This document shows, one piece after another, positions 8,513 through 16,654 of a stretch of DNA of 64,000 bases. Source of the stretch: Roseomonas populi (GTDB taxonomy: Bacteria > Pseudomonadota > Alphaproteobacteria > Acetobacterales > Acetobacteraceae); assembly GCF_024594815.1 (NCBI RefSeq), contig NZ_JANJOU010000002.1, positions 124,001 through 188,000 on the forward strand. Reading direction: 5' to 3'. Positions within the stretch are counted from its first letter, which is position 1. Each line of letters begins with the position of its first letter. Under the pieces are notes generated by a model, which did no database searches, was not told the DNA's origin, and saw only the letters and a list, made by a program, of their open reading frames with translations. A program made the translations under genes and the position numbers.

Positions 8513-8854
8513 TCAGTCGTCAGCGCCCGCTGGCCTCTGCCAGAGCACCTTCATGAAGGGCGCGGGGACCAGCAACTTGTTCTCCTGGTGCACGACCATC
8601 GGCCGCACCTTCGCCGCATAGGCCTTCCAACTCGGGTCGGCCGTAAGCCGCGCCCGCCGCTCCGTGCGCTCCGCGAGATCCTCGTAAGCCCAGAGGTGGA
8701 CCACCTGGTTCAGCGGGCCGAACTCGGTCGCGTAATAACCCACCATCCGGCCGAGGATCGGCTGCTGGATCGCCAGGCCCTCGGCCTCGTAGGCGGCAAG
8801 GTAGGCCGGGGCCTGCCCGGCATGCAGCGTGTAGATCCGTTCTTCGACGATCAT
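8513..8854 (-). CDS. NIPSNAP-family protein
   Basis: 113 residues; the ATG at 8854 is preceded by GGAGGAGAGG. The sequence opens MIVEERIYTLHAGQ, the typical NIPSNAP start, and continues with the ferredoxin-like fold (dimeric alpha-beta barrel), including VVHLWAYEDLAERTERRARLTADP and the ending KLLVPAPF. NIPSNAP proteins are small cytosolic proteins often found next to catabolic genes; their biochemical role in bacteria is unsettled. It is divergent from the GntR gene at 8941 and shares a control region holding two clear operators, so it probably belongs to that regulon. Confidence 0.85.
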   Translation of the reverse strand: MIVEERIYTLHAGQAPAYLAAYEAEGLAIQQPILGRMVGYYATEFGPLNQVVHLWAYEDLAERTERRARLTADPSWKAYAAKVRPMVVHQENKLLVPAPFMKVLWQRPAGADD

Positions 8855-8895
8855 CCGCCTCTCCTCCGGGAGCAGCCTTGCGCAGGCCATCGGTC

Positions 8896-8920
8896 TGGTA
8901 CTACCAATTTGGTAAGACCA
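8896..8920. promoter_or_regulatory. Pair of FadR/GntR-type operators
   Basis: Two matches to the FCD-GntR consensus TNGTNNNACNA stand side by side: TGGTACTACCA (8896-8906) and TGGTAAGACCA (8910-8920). Their inner halves form the perfect palindrome TACCAATTTGGTA (8902-8914), so the 25-bp block is symmetric overall. It lies between the NIPSNAP gene and the GntR gene and just upstream of the GTG start of the regulator. The regulator at 8941 is the obvious ligand, controlling itself, the NIPSNAP gene and probably the downstream operon. Confidence 0.7.
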
Positions 8921-8940
8921 GTTCGGAGGATCGTCAAAGG

Positions 8941-9663
8941 GTGATCGCCATCCCTGCTACGGGGGACGAGCGGGCCAACCTGATCGGCCGCCTGCTGCCC
9001 TTCATCGCTCACCGCCGCCTGGAGCCCGGTGACCGCCTGCCTTCCGAGCGGGAGCTGGCGGAGCGCTTCGGTGCCAGCCGTGGGGCGGTGCGGGAAGCGC
9101 TCGCGGTACTGGAGGCACTGCGGGTCGTCGAGCGGCGCCCGAACTCCGGCATCTACCTGCGCCCGGTGGACCGGCACGGCTCCATCGAGGCCATCGTCCT
9201 GCAGGCCGAACTCGGCATCCCGCTGACCGAAGCCGAGGTGCGGGAAGTCGTGGAGCTGCGGCGCATCCTGGAAATGCAGGCCGTGCGGCTCGCGGCCGAG
9301 CGCAGGAGAACGGAGGACGTTCAGCGGTTGGACGAGATCCTGGCGCGCACGGACGCTGTGATCGCCGCCGCCGGCAATCCGGCGGATGAGGACGCGGCCT
9401 TTCACCTGGCGATGGTGGAGGCAACGGGGAACCACGTGTTCCTGCGCGTTGTGAACGCCTTCTACCTCATGTCCCGCAACCGGCGGCGCGCCTACTTTGC
9501 CGATGGCAGCCGCGCGCCACTCTCACAGCGGCAGCACCGGGCCATGCGGGACGCGGTGGCAGCGGGCGACCCGGACGCCGCGGAGGTGGCCATGGGCGGG
9601 CACCTGCGGGGTGTCGAGAGCTACTGGATGGAATTGCTGGAGAAGCGGGCACGCGGCGACTGA
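8941..9663 (+). CDS. GntR-family regulator, FadR subfamily (FCD domain)
   Basis: 240 residues from the GTG at 8941, with GGAGGA at 8925-8930. The frame is open upstream to 8878, but that part is the operator region. Winged helix about 10-75 with the signature LEPGDRLPSERELAERFGASRGAVREAL. The FCD domain (about 90-230) has the metal-site pattern ELRRILEMQAVRLA, AFHLAMVEATGN and QHRAMRDAV. It presumably represses the enolase-superfamily operon starting 33 nt downstream until a sugar acid or derivative binds. The two operators immediately upstream support autoregulation. Confidence 0.9.
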   Translation: MIAIPATGDERANLIGRLLPFIAHRRLEPGDRLPSERELAERFGASRGAVREALAVLEALRVVERRPNSGIYLRPVDRHGSIEAIVLQAELGIPLTEAEVREVVELRRILEMQAVRLAAERRRTEDVQRLDEILARTDAVIAAAGNPADEDAAFHLAMVEATGNHVFLRVVNAFYLMSRNRRRAYFADGSRAPLSQRQHRAMRDAVAAGDPDAAEVAMGGHLRGVESYWMELLEKRARGD

Positions 9664-9696
9664 ACCCGCGGCTCACCGGGAGGAAATGAGAGGACC

Positions 9697-10836
9697 ATGA
9701 AGGTCACGGACGTCATCTGCCACGTGCTGCAATCCAAGGTGGAGCAGCCCTTCACCTCGGCCCGCGGCTGGCTCTACACCACGCGCGCCTCCTGCATCGT
9801 CGAGGTGCGGACGGATGAGGGCATCACCGGCTGGGGCGAGTGCTACGGCCCCGCCATGGTTAACAAGACCATCATCGAGACGCAGTACCGCGCCCGCGTG
9901 ATCGGCCGCGACCCCTTCGACGTGGAGGTGGTCTGGGAGGACCTCTATAACCGCATCAAGGATTACGGCCTCACCGGCATGACCATCGCCGCGCTGTCGG
10001 GCATCGACATCGCGCTCTGGGACATTATCGGCCGCGCTGTGCGCAAGCCCGTGCACAAGCTGATCGGCGGCGCACACCGGACGGAGGTGCAGGCCTATGC
10101 CACCGGCCTCTACTTCATCGACATGGACCGCTTGGTCGAGGAGGCGGTGGAGGAGGCGGTGGAGTACGCGGAGCAGGGCTTCCGCGCCATCAAGATGAAG
10201 ATCGGGCTGGGCGACCCGAAGCTGGACCTGCGCCGCGTGAAGGCGGTGCGGGAAGCGATCGGGCCGGACATCAAGCTCGCCGTCGATTCCAACCACTGCT
10301 TCACCGTGCCCCAAGCTATCCGCCTTGGCCGCGCGATGGAGGAGCACGACATCCTCTGGTTCGAGGAGCCGATCAGCCCCGAGGACCATGACGGCTATGT
10401 GGAGGTCACGCGCGCGCTGGACATGGCCGTGGCGGGCGGGGAGAACGACTTCACGCGCTGGGGCTTCCGCGACGTGATCGCGCGCAAGGCCATGGACATC
10501 GTCCAGCCCGATGTCTGCGCCGCCGGCGGTATCAGCGAGTGCCGCAAGATCGCCGCCATGGCCTCCGCCCACGGGGTGGAGTGCGTGCCCCATGCCTGGG
10601 GTTCCGCCATCGGACTCGCCGCCACCGTGCAGTTCATCGCCGCGCTGCCGGACATGCCGCCGGCCTTCCGCCCCATGCCGCCGATGCTGGAGTTCGAGCA
10701 GACGCCGAACCCCCTGCGCGACCACTTGGCGAGGGAGCCGATTGTCCAGCGCAACGGCATCGTCCGCGTGCCGGAGGCGCCGGGGCTGGGCATCGAGGTC
10801 GATATGGCTATCCTCGAACAGTACAAGGTGGCCTGA
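9697..10836 (+). CDS. Mandelate racemase/muconate lactonizing enzyme family protein (first of three)
   Basis: 379 residues, ATG preceded by GGGAGGA. Enolase superfamily, mandelate racemase subgroup: capping domain about 1-125, barrel with K166-x-K168, metal ligands Asp197 (AVDSN), Glu223 (WFEEP) and Glu249 (GGEN), and the His-Asp dyad Asp272 (QPD) and His299 (PHAWG). All acid-base residues are present, so it should abstract the alpha-proton of a hydroxy acid, most likely as a sugar-acid dehydratase. The substrate cannot be read from sequence. It opens a polycistron with a 2-hydroxyacid dehydrogenase and two more family members, and stops one base before the next start. Confidence 0.9.
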   Translation: MKVTDVICHVLQSKVEQPFTSARGWLYTTRASCIVEVRTDEGITGWGECYGPAMVNKTIIETQYRARVIGRDPFDVEVVWEDLYNRIKDYGLTGMTIAALSGIDIALWDIIGRAVRKPVHKLIGGAHRTEVQAYATGLYFIDMDRLVEEAVEEAVEYAEQGFRAIKMKIGLGDPKLDLRRVKAVREAIGPDIKLAVDSNHCFTVPQAIRLGRAMEEHDILWFEEPISPEDHDGYVEVTRALDMAVAGGENDFTRWGFRDVIARKAMDIVQPDVCAAGGISECRKIAAMASAHGVECVPHAWGSAIGLAATVQFIAALPDMPPAFRPMPPMLEFEQTPNPLRDHLAREPIVQRNGIVRVPEAPGLGIEVDMAILEQYKVA

Positions 10837-10837
10837 G

Positions 10838-11833
10838 ATGCTGGTCGCGCTGACCGACCCCATCGACCCGGCCGGGGAGGCGGTGCTGCGCGCCGCCGGA
10901 CACGATGTGCAGCTTCCCGGCCCGGACGGGCTGGACGCCCTTCTCGCCCGCGCCCAGGCGGTGGTGGTCCGCCGCAAGCTGCCGGACGACCTCTCCGCCC
11001 GCGCCCCGCGCCTGCTGGCCGCCGTGCGCCAGGGTGTCGGCGTGGACATGATCCCCGTGGAGGACTGCACCGCCCACGGCGTGCTCGTCGCCAACGTGCC
11101 CGGCGCCAACGCCGATTCCGTCGCGGAGTTTGCGATCGCGCAGATGCTCGCCATCGCGCGCCGGGCGGAGACGATGCACGCGGAGCTGCTGGCGAAGGGG
11201 TGGGACATCGCCCGATCCCGCTCCGCCACGGCCTTCGAACTGCGCGGCCGCACGCTGGGCATCATCGGCGTCGGCGCCATCGGCACAAGGCTGGCCGAGA
11301 TCGCTGGCCCCGGCTTCCGCATGCGCGTGCTTGGCCACCGGCGGGGCAGGGGAGAGATGCCGCCCGGCGTGGAGCGGGTGGATCTCGACGCGCTCTTCTC
11401 TGACAGCGACTTCATCGCGCTGGCCTGCCCGCTGACGCAGGAGACGCGCGGCCTAGTCTCCGCCGAGCGGATCGGCCGCATGAAGCCGTCCGCCTGGCTC
11501 CTCAACCTCGCCCGCGGCCCCGTTGTGGACGGCGCGGCGCTGCTGGAGGCTCTCCGCGCCGGACGCATCGGCGGGGCGGCGCTGGACGTGTACGACGAGC
11601 AGCCGCTCGCCCCGGCCCATCCGCTGCGCGCCCTGCCTAATGTCATCCTCACGCCGCACGTCGCGGGGCTGAGCTCGGAAGCGGTGGAGCGCATGAGCAC
11701 GGGCGCGGCCGAGGAGGTGGTCCGCATTCTGTCAGGCGCCCGCCCGCGCTCCTTCATCAACCCCGAGGCCTGGGAGGCCTCACGCGCGCGCCGCGCCGCC
11801 CTGGGCCATCCGGCCGAGGAGGCCGCCGCATGA
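10838..11833 (+). CDS. D-2-hydroxyacid dehydrogenase (NAD-binding)
   Basis: 331 residues. Two-domain D-isomer 2-hydroxyacid dehydrogenase: the NAD motif GVGAIG (144-149) follows the linker FELRGRTLGII, and the catalytic triad is Arg226 (NLARGPVVD), Glu254 (YDEQPL) and His274 (TPHVAG). Length is normal for the family. It interconverts a 2-keto acid and a D-2-hydroxy acid in the cytosol. Between three enolase-type dehydratases, a natural role is oxidising or reducing a keto acid made by dehydration. It overlaps the next gene by the ATGA at 11830-11833. Confidence 0.88.
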   Translation: MLVALTDPIDPAGEAVLRAAGHDVQLPGPDGLDALLARAQAVVVRRKLPDDLSARAPRLLAAVRQGVGVDMIPVEDCTAHGVLVANVPGANADSVAEFAIAQMLAIARRAETMHAELLAKGWDIARSRSATAFELRGRTLGIIGVGAIGTRLAEIAGPGFRMRVLGHRRGRGEMPPGVERVDLDALFSDSDFIALACPLTQETRGLVSAERIGRMKPSAWLLNLARGPVVDGAALLEALRAGRIGGAALDVYDEQPLAPAHPLRALPNVILTPHVAGLSSEAVERMSTGAAEEVVRILSGARPRSFINPEAWEASRARRAALGHPAEEAAA

Positions 11834-13005
11834 GGATCTCCCGCGTCCAGGCCACCTGGTGCCGCGTGCCCATTCCCTATGAGCGCCAGCACACCAGCGA
11901 TTTCGGCCGCGTGCCCACCTTCGATTCCGTCATCGTTCGGGTGGAGACGGACACCGGCCTCACCGGCTGGGGCGAGGCCAAGGCCGGCGTCGGCAGCGCG
12001 GCCGCCTGCGCCGGGCTGGCGGCGATCATCAACGACGACTACGCGCCGCTGCTGCTGGGCCAGGACCCCCGCGACATCTCCCGCCTCTGGGACGTGATGT
12101 ACAACACCCCGCGCGAGGGATACGCGGTTTCTGGCGGCTACGCGCTGCCGCAGGTCGGGCGCCGCGGCCTCTCCGTCTCGGCCATCGCGGGCGTGGACGT
12201 CGCGCTCTGGGACATACTCGGCAAGTCGCTGAACGTGCCGGTCTGGCGCCTGCTCGGCGGCAAGCGCGTGGACAGGATGCCCGCTTATGCCTCGGGCGGC
12301 TGGGCCGATGCCGCGAACATCGGTGAGCAATTGCAGGGCTACTGCGACAAGGCCGGCTTCCGCGCCGTGAAGATGCGCGTGGGCGTGATGGACGGCTCGC
12401 CCGCCCGCTCCGCCGCGCGGGTGAGGGCTGCGCGGGAGAGGCTGGGCCCGGACATCCGCCTCATGGCCGATGCCCACGGCACCTGGACCGTCGCCGAGGC
12501 GCGCGCCTTCGCACGCATGGTGGAGGATTGTGACCTCTTCTGGTTCGAGGAACCGGTGAGCGCGGACGACAAGGCCGGCATGGCCGAGGTGCGCCGCTCC
12601 TCCTCCGTCCCGATCAGCGCCGGGGAGAGCGAGTTCACCCGCCATGACTTCCGCGAGATCTGCGAGCTGCGGGCCGCCGACGTGCTGCAGCCGGACCTTG
12701 CCATCGCCGGCGGGCTGACCGAGGGGCTGCGCATCTCCGCCCTGGCCTCCGCCTTCAACCTGCGCCTCGCACCGCACCTCTGGTCCGGCGCGCCGGCCTT
12801 CGCGGCGGGGATGCACCTCGCCGCCACGCAGAGCGCGGGCTTCATCCTGGAATACTCGCTCGGCCACAACCCGATGCTGCACGACCTGATCGAGGAGAGC
12901 TTCCCGGTGGAGGACGGCCACGTGGAGATCCCGGACCGCCCCGGCCTGGGCATCACCGTGCGGGAGTCCTTCCTTCAGCAGTACGGGCAGGAGGGTCGGG
13001 CATGA
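11830..13005 (+). CDS. Mandelate racemase/muconate lactonizing enzyme family protein (second of three)
   Basis: 391 residues. Capping domain about 1-135, then the barrel with K181-x-R183 (Arg in the second position, as in dehydratases such as mannonate- or galactarate-type enzymes), Asp214 (MADAHG), Glu240 (WFEEP), Glu266 (SAGES), Asp289 (QPD) and His316 (PHLWSG). The capping-domain loop at about 95-112 is longer than in its two paralogues and may shape a different pocket. It shares 4-nt overlaps with the genes on both sides, so expression is tightly coupled. Likely a sugar-acid dehydratase or epimerase. Confidence 0.88.
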   Translation: MRISRVQATWCRVPIPYERQHTSDFGRVPTFDSVIVRVETDTGLTGWGEAKAGVGSAAACAGLAAIINDDYAPLLLGQDPRDISRLWDVMYNTPREGYAVSGGYALPQVGRRGLSVSAIAGVDVALWDILGKSLNVPVWRLLGGKRVDRMPAYASGGWADAANIGEQLQGYCDKAGFRAVKMRVGVMDGSPARSAARVRAARERLGPDIRLMADAHGTWTVAEARAFARMVEDCDLFWFEEPVSADDKAGMAEVRRSSSVPISAGESEFTRHDFREICELRAADVLQPDLAIAGGLTEGLRISALASAFNLRLAPHLWSGAPAFAAGMHLAATQSAGFILEYSLGHNPMLHDLIEESFPVEDGHVEIPDRPGLGITVRESFLQQYGQEGRA

Positions 13006-14141
13006 AGATCGCAAGCGTCGAAGCCTTCCCCACCTCCTTCCCCGTACCTGAGGGCGGCGGCGTCGCCCTCGGCGTCGGGCGCGCGGTGAAGCGGGATGCG
13101 GTGGTGGTGAAGGTCACCACGGAGGACGGGATCGTCGGCTGGGGCGAGAGCCACCACGGCCGCGCCCACACCGCCGTCGCCGCCCTGTTGCAGACCACCC
13201 TGACGCGGCTGGTGAAGGGCATGGACGCCACGGACGTGGTGGGGGTCTGGAACCGCATCTATCGCGGGCAGCTCGCCAGCCACGGCATGGGGGCCGGCTG
13301 CGCCCTCGCCATGTCCGGCCTCGACATGGCGCTCTGGGACATCCGCGCAAAGGCCGCGGGCTGGCCGCTCTACAAGCTTCTCGGCGGCGCCGCGCGCGCG
13401 GTGCCCGCCTATGCCGGCGGCGTCGCGCTCGGCTACCAGCCACCGGAGGAGCTGGTGGAGGAGGCGCGGCCGCATCTGGGGGCAGGCTACCGCGCGCTGA
13501 AGCTCCGCATCGGCGACACGGTGCAGAACGACACCGCGCGGATGGAGGCGGTACGCCGTGCCTTCGGCGCCGAGGTGGACATCCTGGCAGACGCCAACAC
13601 CGCCTACTCCCTCGCCGATGTCCGCCGCGTGATGCCGGTCATGGACGAGCTGCAGATGGGCTGGCTGGAGGAACCTTTCCCGCCGCACGACCACCGCGCC
13701 TACCGGGAGGCGCGCAGCTACGGCCGCACGCCGTTGGCAGTCGGGGAGAATCACTTCACCCGCTATGAGTTCGCGCCGCTGCTGGAGGCGGATAGCATCG
13801 GCATCTGGCAGCCGGACCTGTCGAAGTGCGGCGGGCTGACGGAGGCGCTGCGGATCGCCGCCATGGCCTCTGCCCACAAGATCCAGGTCCACCCGCACAG
13901 CTCCATGACCGGGCTGAACCAAGCGGCCACCATTCACTTCCTCTGCGCCATCGACAATGCCGGCTACTTCGAGGCCGACGTGTCGCGCGGCAACCTGTTT
14001 CGCGACGCACTGGTCAGCGAGCCCTGGCGGATCGACGCCACTGGCTGCGTGCGGCCGAACGAGGCGCCCGGCATCGGCGTGGATGTCGATGAGGACTGGC
14101 TGCGGGCGCACCCCGCCATCGAGGGGCCTGGTTACGTGTAG
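13002..14141 (+). CDS. Mandelate racemase/muconate lactonizing enzyme family protein (third of three)
   Basis: 379 residues. K167-x-R169, Asp197 (LADANT), Glu223 (WLEEP), Glu249 (VGEN), Asp272 (QPD) and a His pair at 297/299 (VHPHSS), so the active site is complete. An Asn replaces the usual Gly/His after the first metal ligand, and the KxR form matches the second paralogue more than the first. Third enzyme of the same polycistron; it may act on a different stereoisomer or on a later intermediate. It is followed after 59 nt by a receptor gene. Confidence 0.88.
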   Translation: MKIASVEAFPTSFPVPEGGGVALGVGRAVKRDAVVVKVTTEDGIVGWGESHHGRAHTAVAALLQTTLTRLVKGMDATDVVGVWNRIYRGQLASHGMGAGCALAMSGLDMALWDIRAKAAGWPLYKLLGGAARAVPAYAGGVALGYQPPEELVEEARPHLGAGYRALKLRIGDTVQNDTARMEAVRRAFGAEVDILADANTAYSLADVRRVMPVMDELQMGWLEEPFPPHDHRAYREARSYGRTPLAVGENHFTRYEFAPLLEADSIGIWQPDLSKCGGLTEALRIAAMASAHKIQVHPHSSMTGLNQAATIHFLCAIDNAGYFEADVSRGNLFRDALVSEPWRIDATGCVRPNEAPGIGVDVDEDWLRAHPAIEGPGYV

Positions 14142-14200
14142 CGCGTATCCCGGACGACCACCCCGGAAGAGAGGGTGGCGCCAAGCAAGAGGAGGAGTCC

Positions 14201-15196
14201 ATGAATCGCACCCACAGGCGCGGCCTGCTCGGCCGCATCGCGGTCGCGGCGCTCGCGGCCGGCATCGCCCTCTCGCCCCTGGCCGGACGAGCGGCGGAAC
14301 CCGGCTTCAGCCGCGATGTCCGCTTCCTCAACGCTTTCGCGGCGGGCGGGACCTCCGATCTCATCGGCCGGATCCTGGCGGATCAGCTCAGCAAGCAGAT
14401 CGGCCAGCAGGTGGTGGTCGAGAACCGCACCGGTGGCGGCGGCGTGGTGGCCGCGCAGGAACTCACCCGGAGCGCGCCGGACGGCCACACCATCCTGCTG
14501 GCGTCCATGGGCATCCTGACCATCACGCCGCAGATGCAGGCCGTTCCCTATGACGTGGAGAAGGACCTGGTGCCGGTGGCGAACATCGCCTCGGTCTACA
14601 ACATCTTGGTCACCGGGCAGCGCTCGCCGATCCGCCGCTGGCAAGATCTGGCGGACATGGCGAAGGACCGTTCGCGCACCGTGACCTGCGCGACTGTCGG
14701 CGCCGGCTCCAGCCAGCAGCTCTCCTGCATCCTCTTCGCGGCGCTCACCGGCGGGCAGATCACCCAGATTCCCTATCGCGGAGGAGCGCCGGCGATCCTC
14801 GACATCTCCACCGGCCGGGTGGACATCATGTTCGGCAACATGCCGGAATTCCTAGGCCAGATCCGCGACGGTGGCCTCCGCGCCGTGGCCTATGGCGCCA
14901 GTGAGGCCTCGCCGCTGATCCCGGATCTTCCCGTGATCTCGCGTGATGGGCTGCCCAACTTCGTCATCCCCAGCTGGTTCGGGGTGGTCGTGCCGGGCCG
15001 CACGCCCGACGCCATGGTGGCACGCTGGAACGCGGAGCTGAACCGCGCGATGGAAGCCCCGGAGGTGCAGCGCCGCTTCACGGAGAACGGGCTGCAGCGC
15101 CTGGGCGGCACGCGGGAGGATTTCCTGCGCCAGATCGCGGTGGACCGCCAGCGCTGGGGTGGGATCATCCGTGAGCACAACATCAGGGCGGAGTAG
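14201..15196 (+). CDS. TTT receptor (Bug family) of the enolase-superfamily operon
   Basis: 331 residues; signal peptide with THRRGLLGRIAV and probable cleavage after GRAAE. Bug landmarks: RFLNAFAAGGTSDLIGR, VVENRTGGGG, APDGHTILLAS, and IPYRGGAPAILDISTGRVDIMFGNM. The usual Pro before the first glycine-rich loop is replaced (NAFAAGG instead of VPFAAGG). The position at the end of the sugar-acid operon suggests a hydroxy- or sugar-acid ligand. AGGAGGAG is close upstream of the ATG. No membrane partner is encoded nearby. Confidence 0.9.
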   Translation: MNRTHRRGLLGRIAVAALAAGIALSPLAGRAAEPGFSRDVRFLNAFAAGGTSDLIGRILADQLSKQIGQQVVVENRTGGGGVVAAQELTRSAPDGHTILLASMGILTITPQMQAVPYDVEKDLVPVANIASVYNILVTGQRSPIRRWQDLADMAKDRSRTVTCATVGAGSSQQLSCILFAALTGGQITQIPYRGGAPAILDISTGRVDIMFGNMPEFLGQIRDGGLRAVAYGASEASPLIPDLPVISRDGLPNFVIPSWFGVVVPGRTPDAMVARWNAELNRAMEAPEVQRRFTENGLQRLGGTREDFLRQIAVDRQRWGGIIREHNIRAE

Positions 15197-15418
15197 CGAC
15201 GCGGACCTGTGGTGAGCCCAATCGCCCCTGGAACGCCCGTGACGGCGTGACGCCGGGAATCCGACGGCCGTAGCGGCCAGGCCGGTTCTCAGCCGGGTAG
15301 CGAGGAGGCACGTTGAACGGGGCGCGGCACCTTCTCTGGGGTGCCGGTCCCGGCATTGTCCCAAGCGCGTCCTCCGGGCATAGGCCTGGGCCAGGATCCT
15401 TTCGGGACGGCCTCACCG

Positions 15419-16630
15419 ATGCTTCCCTCGCAACGCCTGACCGCGCCGCCCGGGGCTCTCAGTCCGTCCATCCCGGCGACGGTCTGGATGCTGGGCTTCG
15501 TGAGCCTTCTGATGGACGTCTCCTCCGAGATGATCCAGACCCTGCTGCCGCTCTACCTCGCGGGCGGCCTCGGCGCCTCGGCCGTGACCATCGGCTTCAT
15601 CGAGGGCCTGTCCGTTGCCATCGCGACCGCGACAAGGTTCCTCTCGGGCCTGTTCGTGGACTGGAGCCGCCGCAGCAAGCCGCTGGCCGTCCTGGGCTAC
15701 GGGTTGGGGGCGCTATCACGGCTGGTCTTTCCGCTCGCCGCGACCCTGGACCTCATCATCATGGCGAAGGCCATGGACCGGGTGGGCAAGGGCATCCGCG
15801 GCACCCCGCGGGACGCCATGATCGCCGCGGTAAGCCCGCCGGAGATCAGGGGCGCGAGCTTTGGGCTGCGCAAGTCGCTGGACACAGTGGGGGGCTTTCT
15901 CGGCCCGCTGATCGCGGTGCTGGTGATGGTCCTCATGGCCGGCGACATCGTGGCCGTGTTCTGGCTGGCGGCGGTCCCGGCGGCGCTGGCGATGGCAGTC
16001 CTCGTCCTCGGCGTGAGGGAGCCGCCGGGGACGCGCGCGGGGAAGCGCGCCGATTTCCGGCTCTCCGAGGCGCTGCGCCTTAACCGCGCCGTCTGGGCGG
16101 TGATCGGCATCGCCGCGATCATCATGCTGGCGCGGTTCAGCGAGGCATTCGTGCTGCTGAAGTCGCTCGAGGCCGGCTTCTCGCCGACCTGGGTCCCGCT
16201 CTCGATGGTGATCATGCACGCGGTTTACGGGCTGGCGGCCTATCCGGTCGGCCGGTTGTCGGACCGCATCGGCCACACGGGGCTCCTTCTGTGGAGCATG
16301 GCCTTCCTGGTCGGCGCACATCTGGTCCTCGCCTTCGCGGCGACGGTGCCGGTCTATGTCCTGGGAACGGTGCTCTGGGGTCTGCACATGGGCTTCTCCC
16401 AGGGATTGCTGGGGGCGATGATTGCCGCAGCCACGCCGGATATGCTGAAGGGCAGCGCGTTCGGCGCATTCAACCTCGTGACGGGCGCGGTCGTGCTGGC
16501 CGGGAACACGGCGGCCGGCTGGGTGTGGCAAAGCCATGGGTCGGAGATGCCGTTCCTGCTCGGTGCGGGCCTGTCGCTGATGGCCATGCTGTTGCTCGCG
16601 ATCAGCGCGCGAAGGCGGAGGCTGGGCTAA
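15419..16630 (+). CDS. Major facilitator superfamily transporter next to chrA
   Basis: 403 residues from the ATG at 15419; a start at 15341 would add 26 unlikely residues. About 12 hydrophobic segments. Diagnostic stretches are MDVSSEMIQTLLPLYL in the first helix and DRVGKGIRGTPRDAMIA in the loop after helix 4. These define a widespread MFS group without a firmly known substrate, sometimes found by metal or oxyanion resistance genes. It lies 24 nt upstream of chrA on the same strand and is probably cotranscribed. Upstream is a 222-bp region in which only a weak hairpin (near 15330-15355) was seen. Confidence 0.82.
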   Translation: MLPSQRLTAPPGALSPSIPATVWMLGFVSLLMDVSSEMIQTLLPLYLAGGLGASAVTIGFIEGLSVAIATATRFLSGLFVDWSRRSKPLAVLGYGLGALSRLVFPLAATLDLIIMAKAMDRVGKGIRGTPRDAMIAAVSPPEIRGASFGLRKSLDTVGGFLGPLIAVLVMVLMAGDIVAVFWLAAVPAALAMAVLVLGVREPPGTRAGKRADFRLSEALRLNRAVWAVIGIAAIIMLARFSEAFVLLKSLEAGFSPTWVPLSMVIMHAVYGLAAYPVGRLSDRIGHTGLLLWSMAFLVGAHLVLAFAATVPVYVLGTVLWGLHMGFSQGLLGAMIAAATPDMLKGSAFGAFNLVTGAVVLAGNTAAGWVWQSHGSEMPFLLGAGLSLMAMLLLAISARRRRLG

Positions 16631-16654
16631 GCCTGCCCGCGAAGGAGTCCCTGC

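Noticed and set aside
9673-13014. A very long open frame on the minus strand opposite the three enolase-superfamily genes
   Set aside because: It mirrors well-supported plus-strand genes with complete active sites; long antisense frames are an expected artefact of GC-rich codon bias, and its product has no family resemblance.
15329-15360. A hairpin (GGCACC/GGTGCC) in the leader of the MFS/chrA genes considered as a riboswitch
   Set aside because: Only one short stem of 6-7 bp, no conserved aptamer-like motif, and no alternative terminator structure could be seen.
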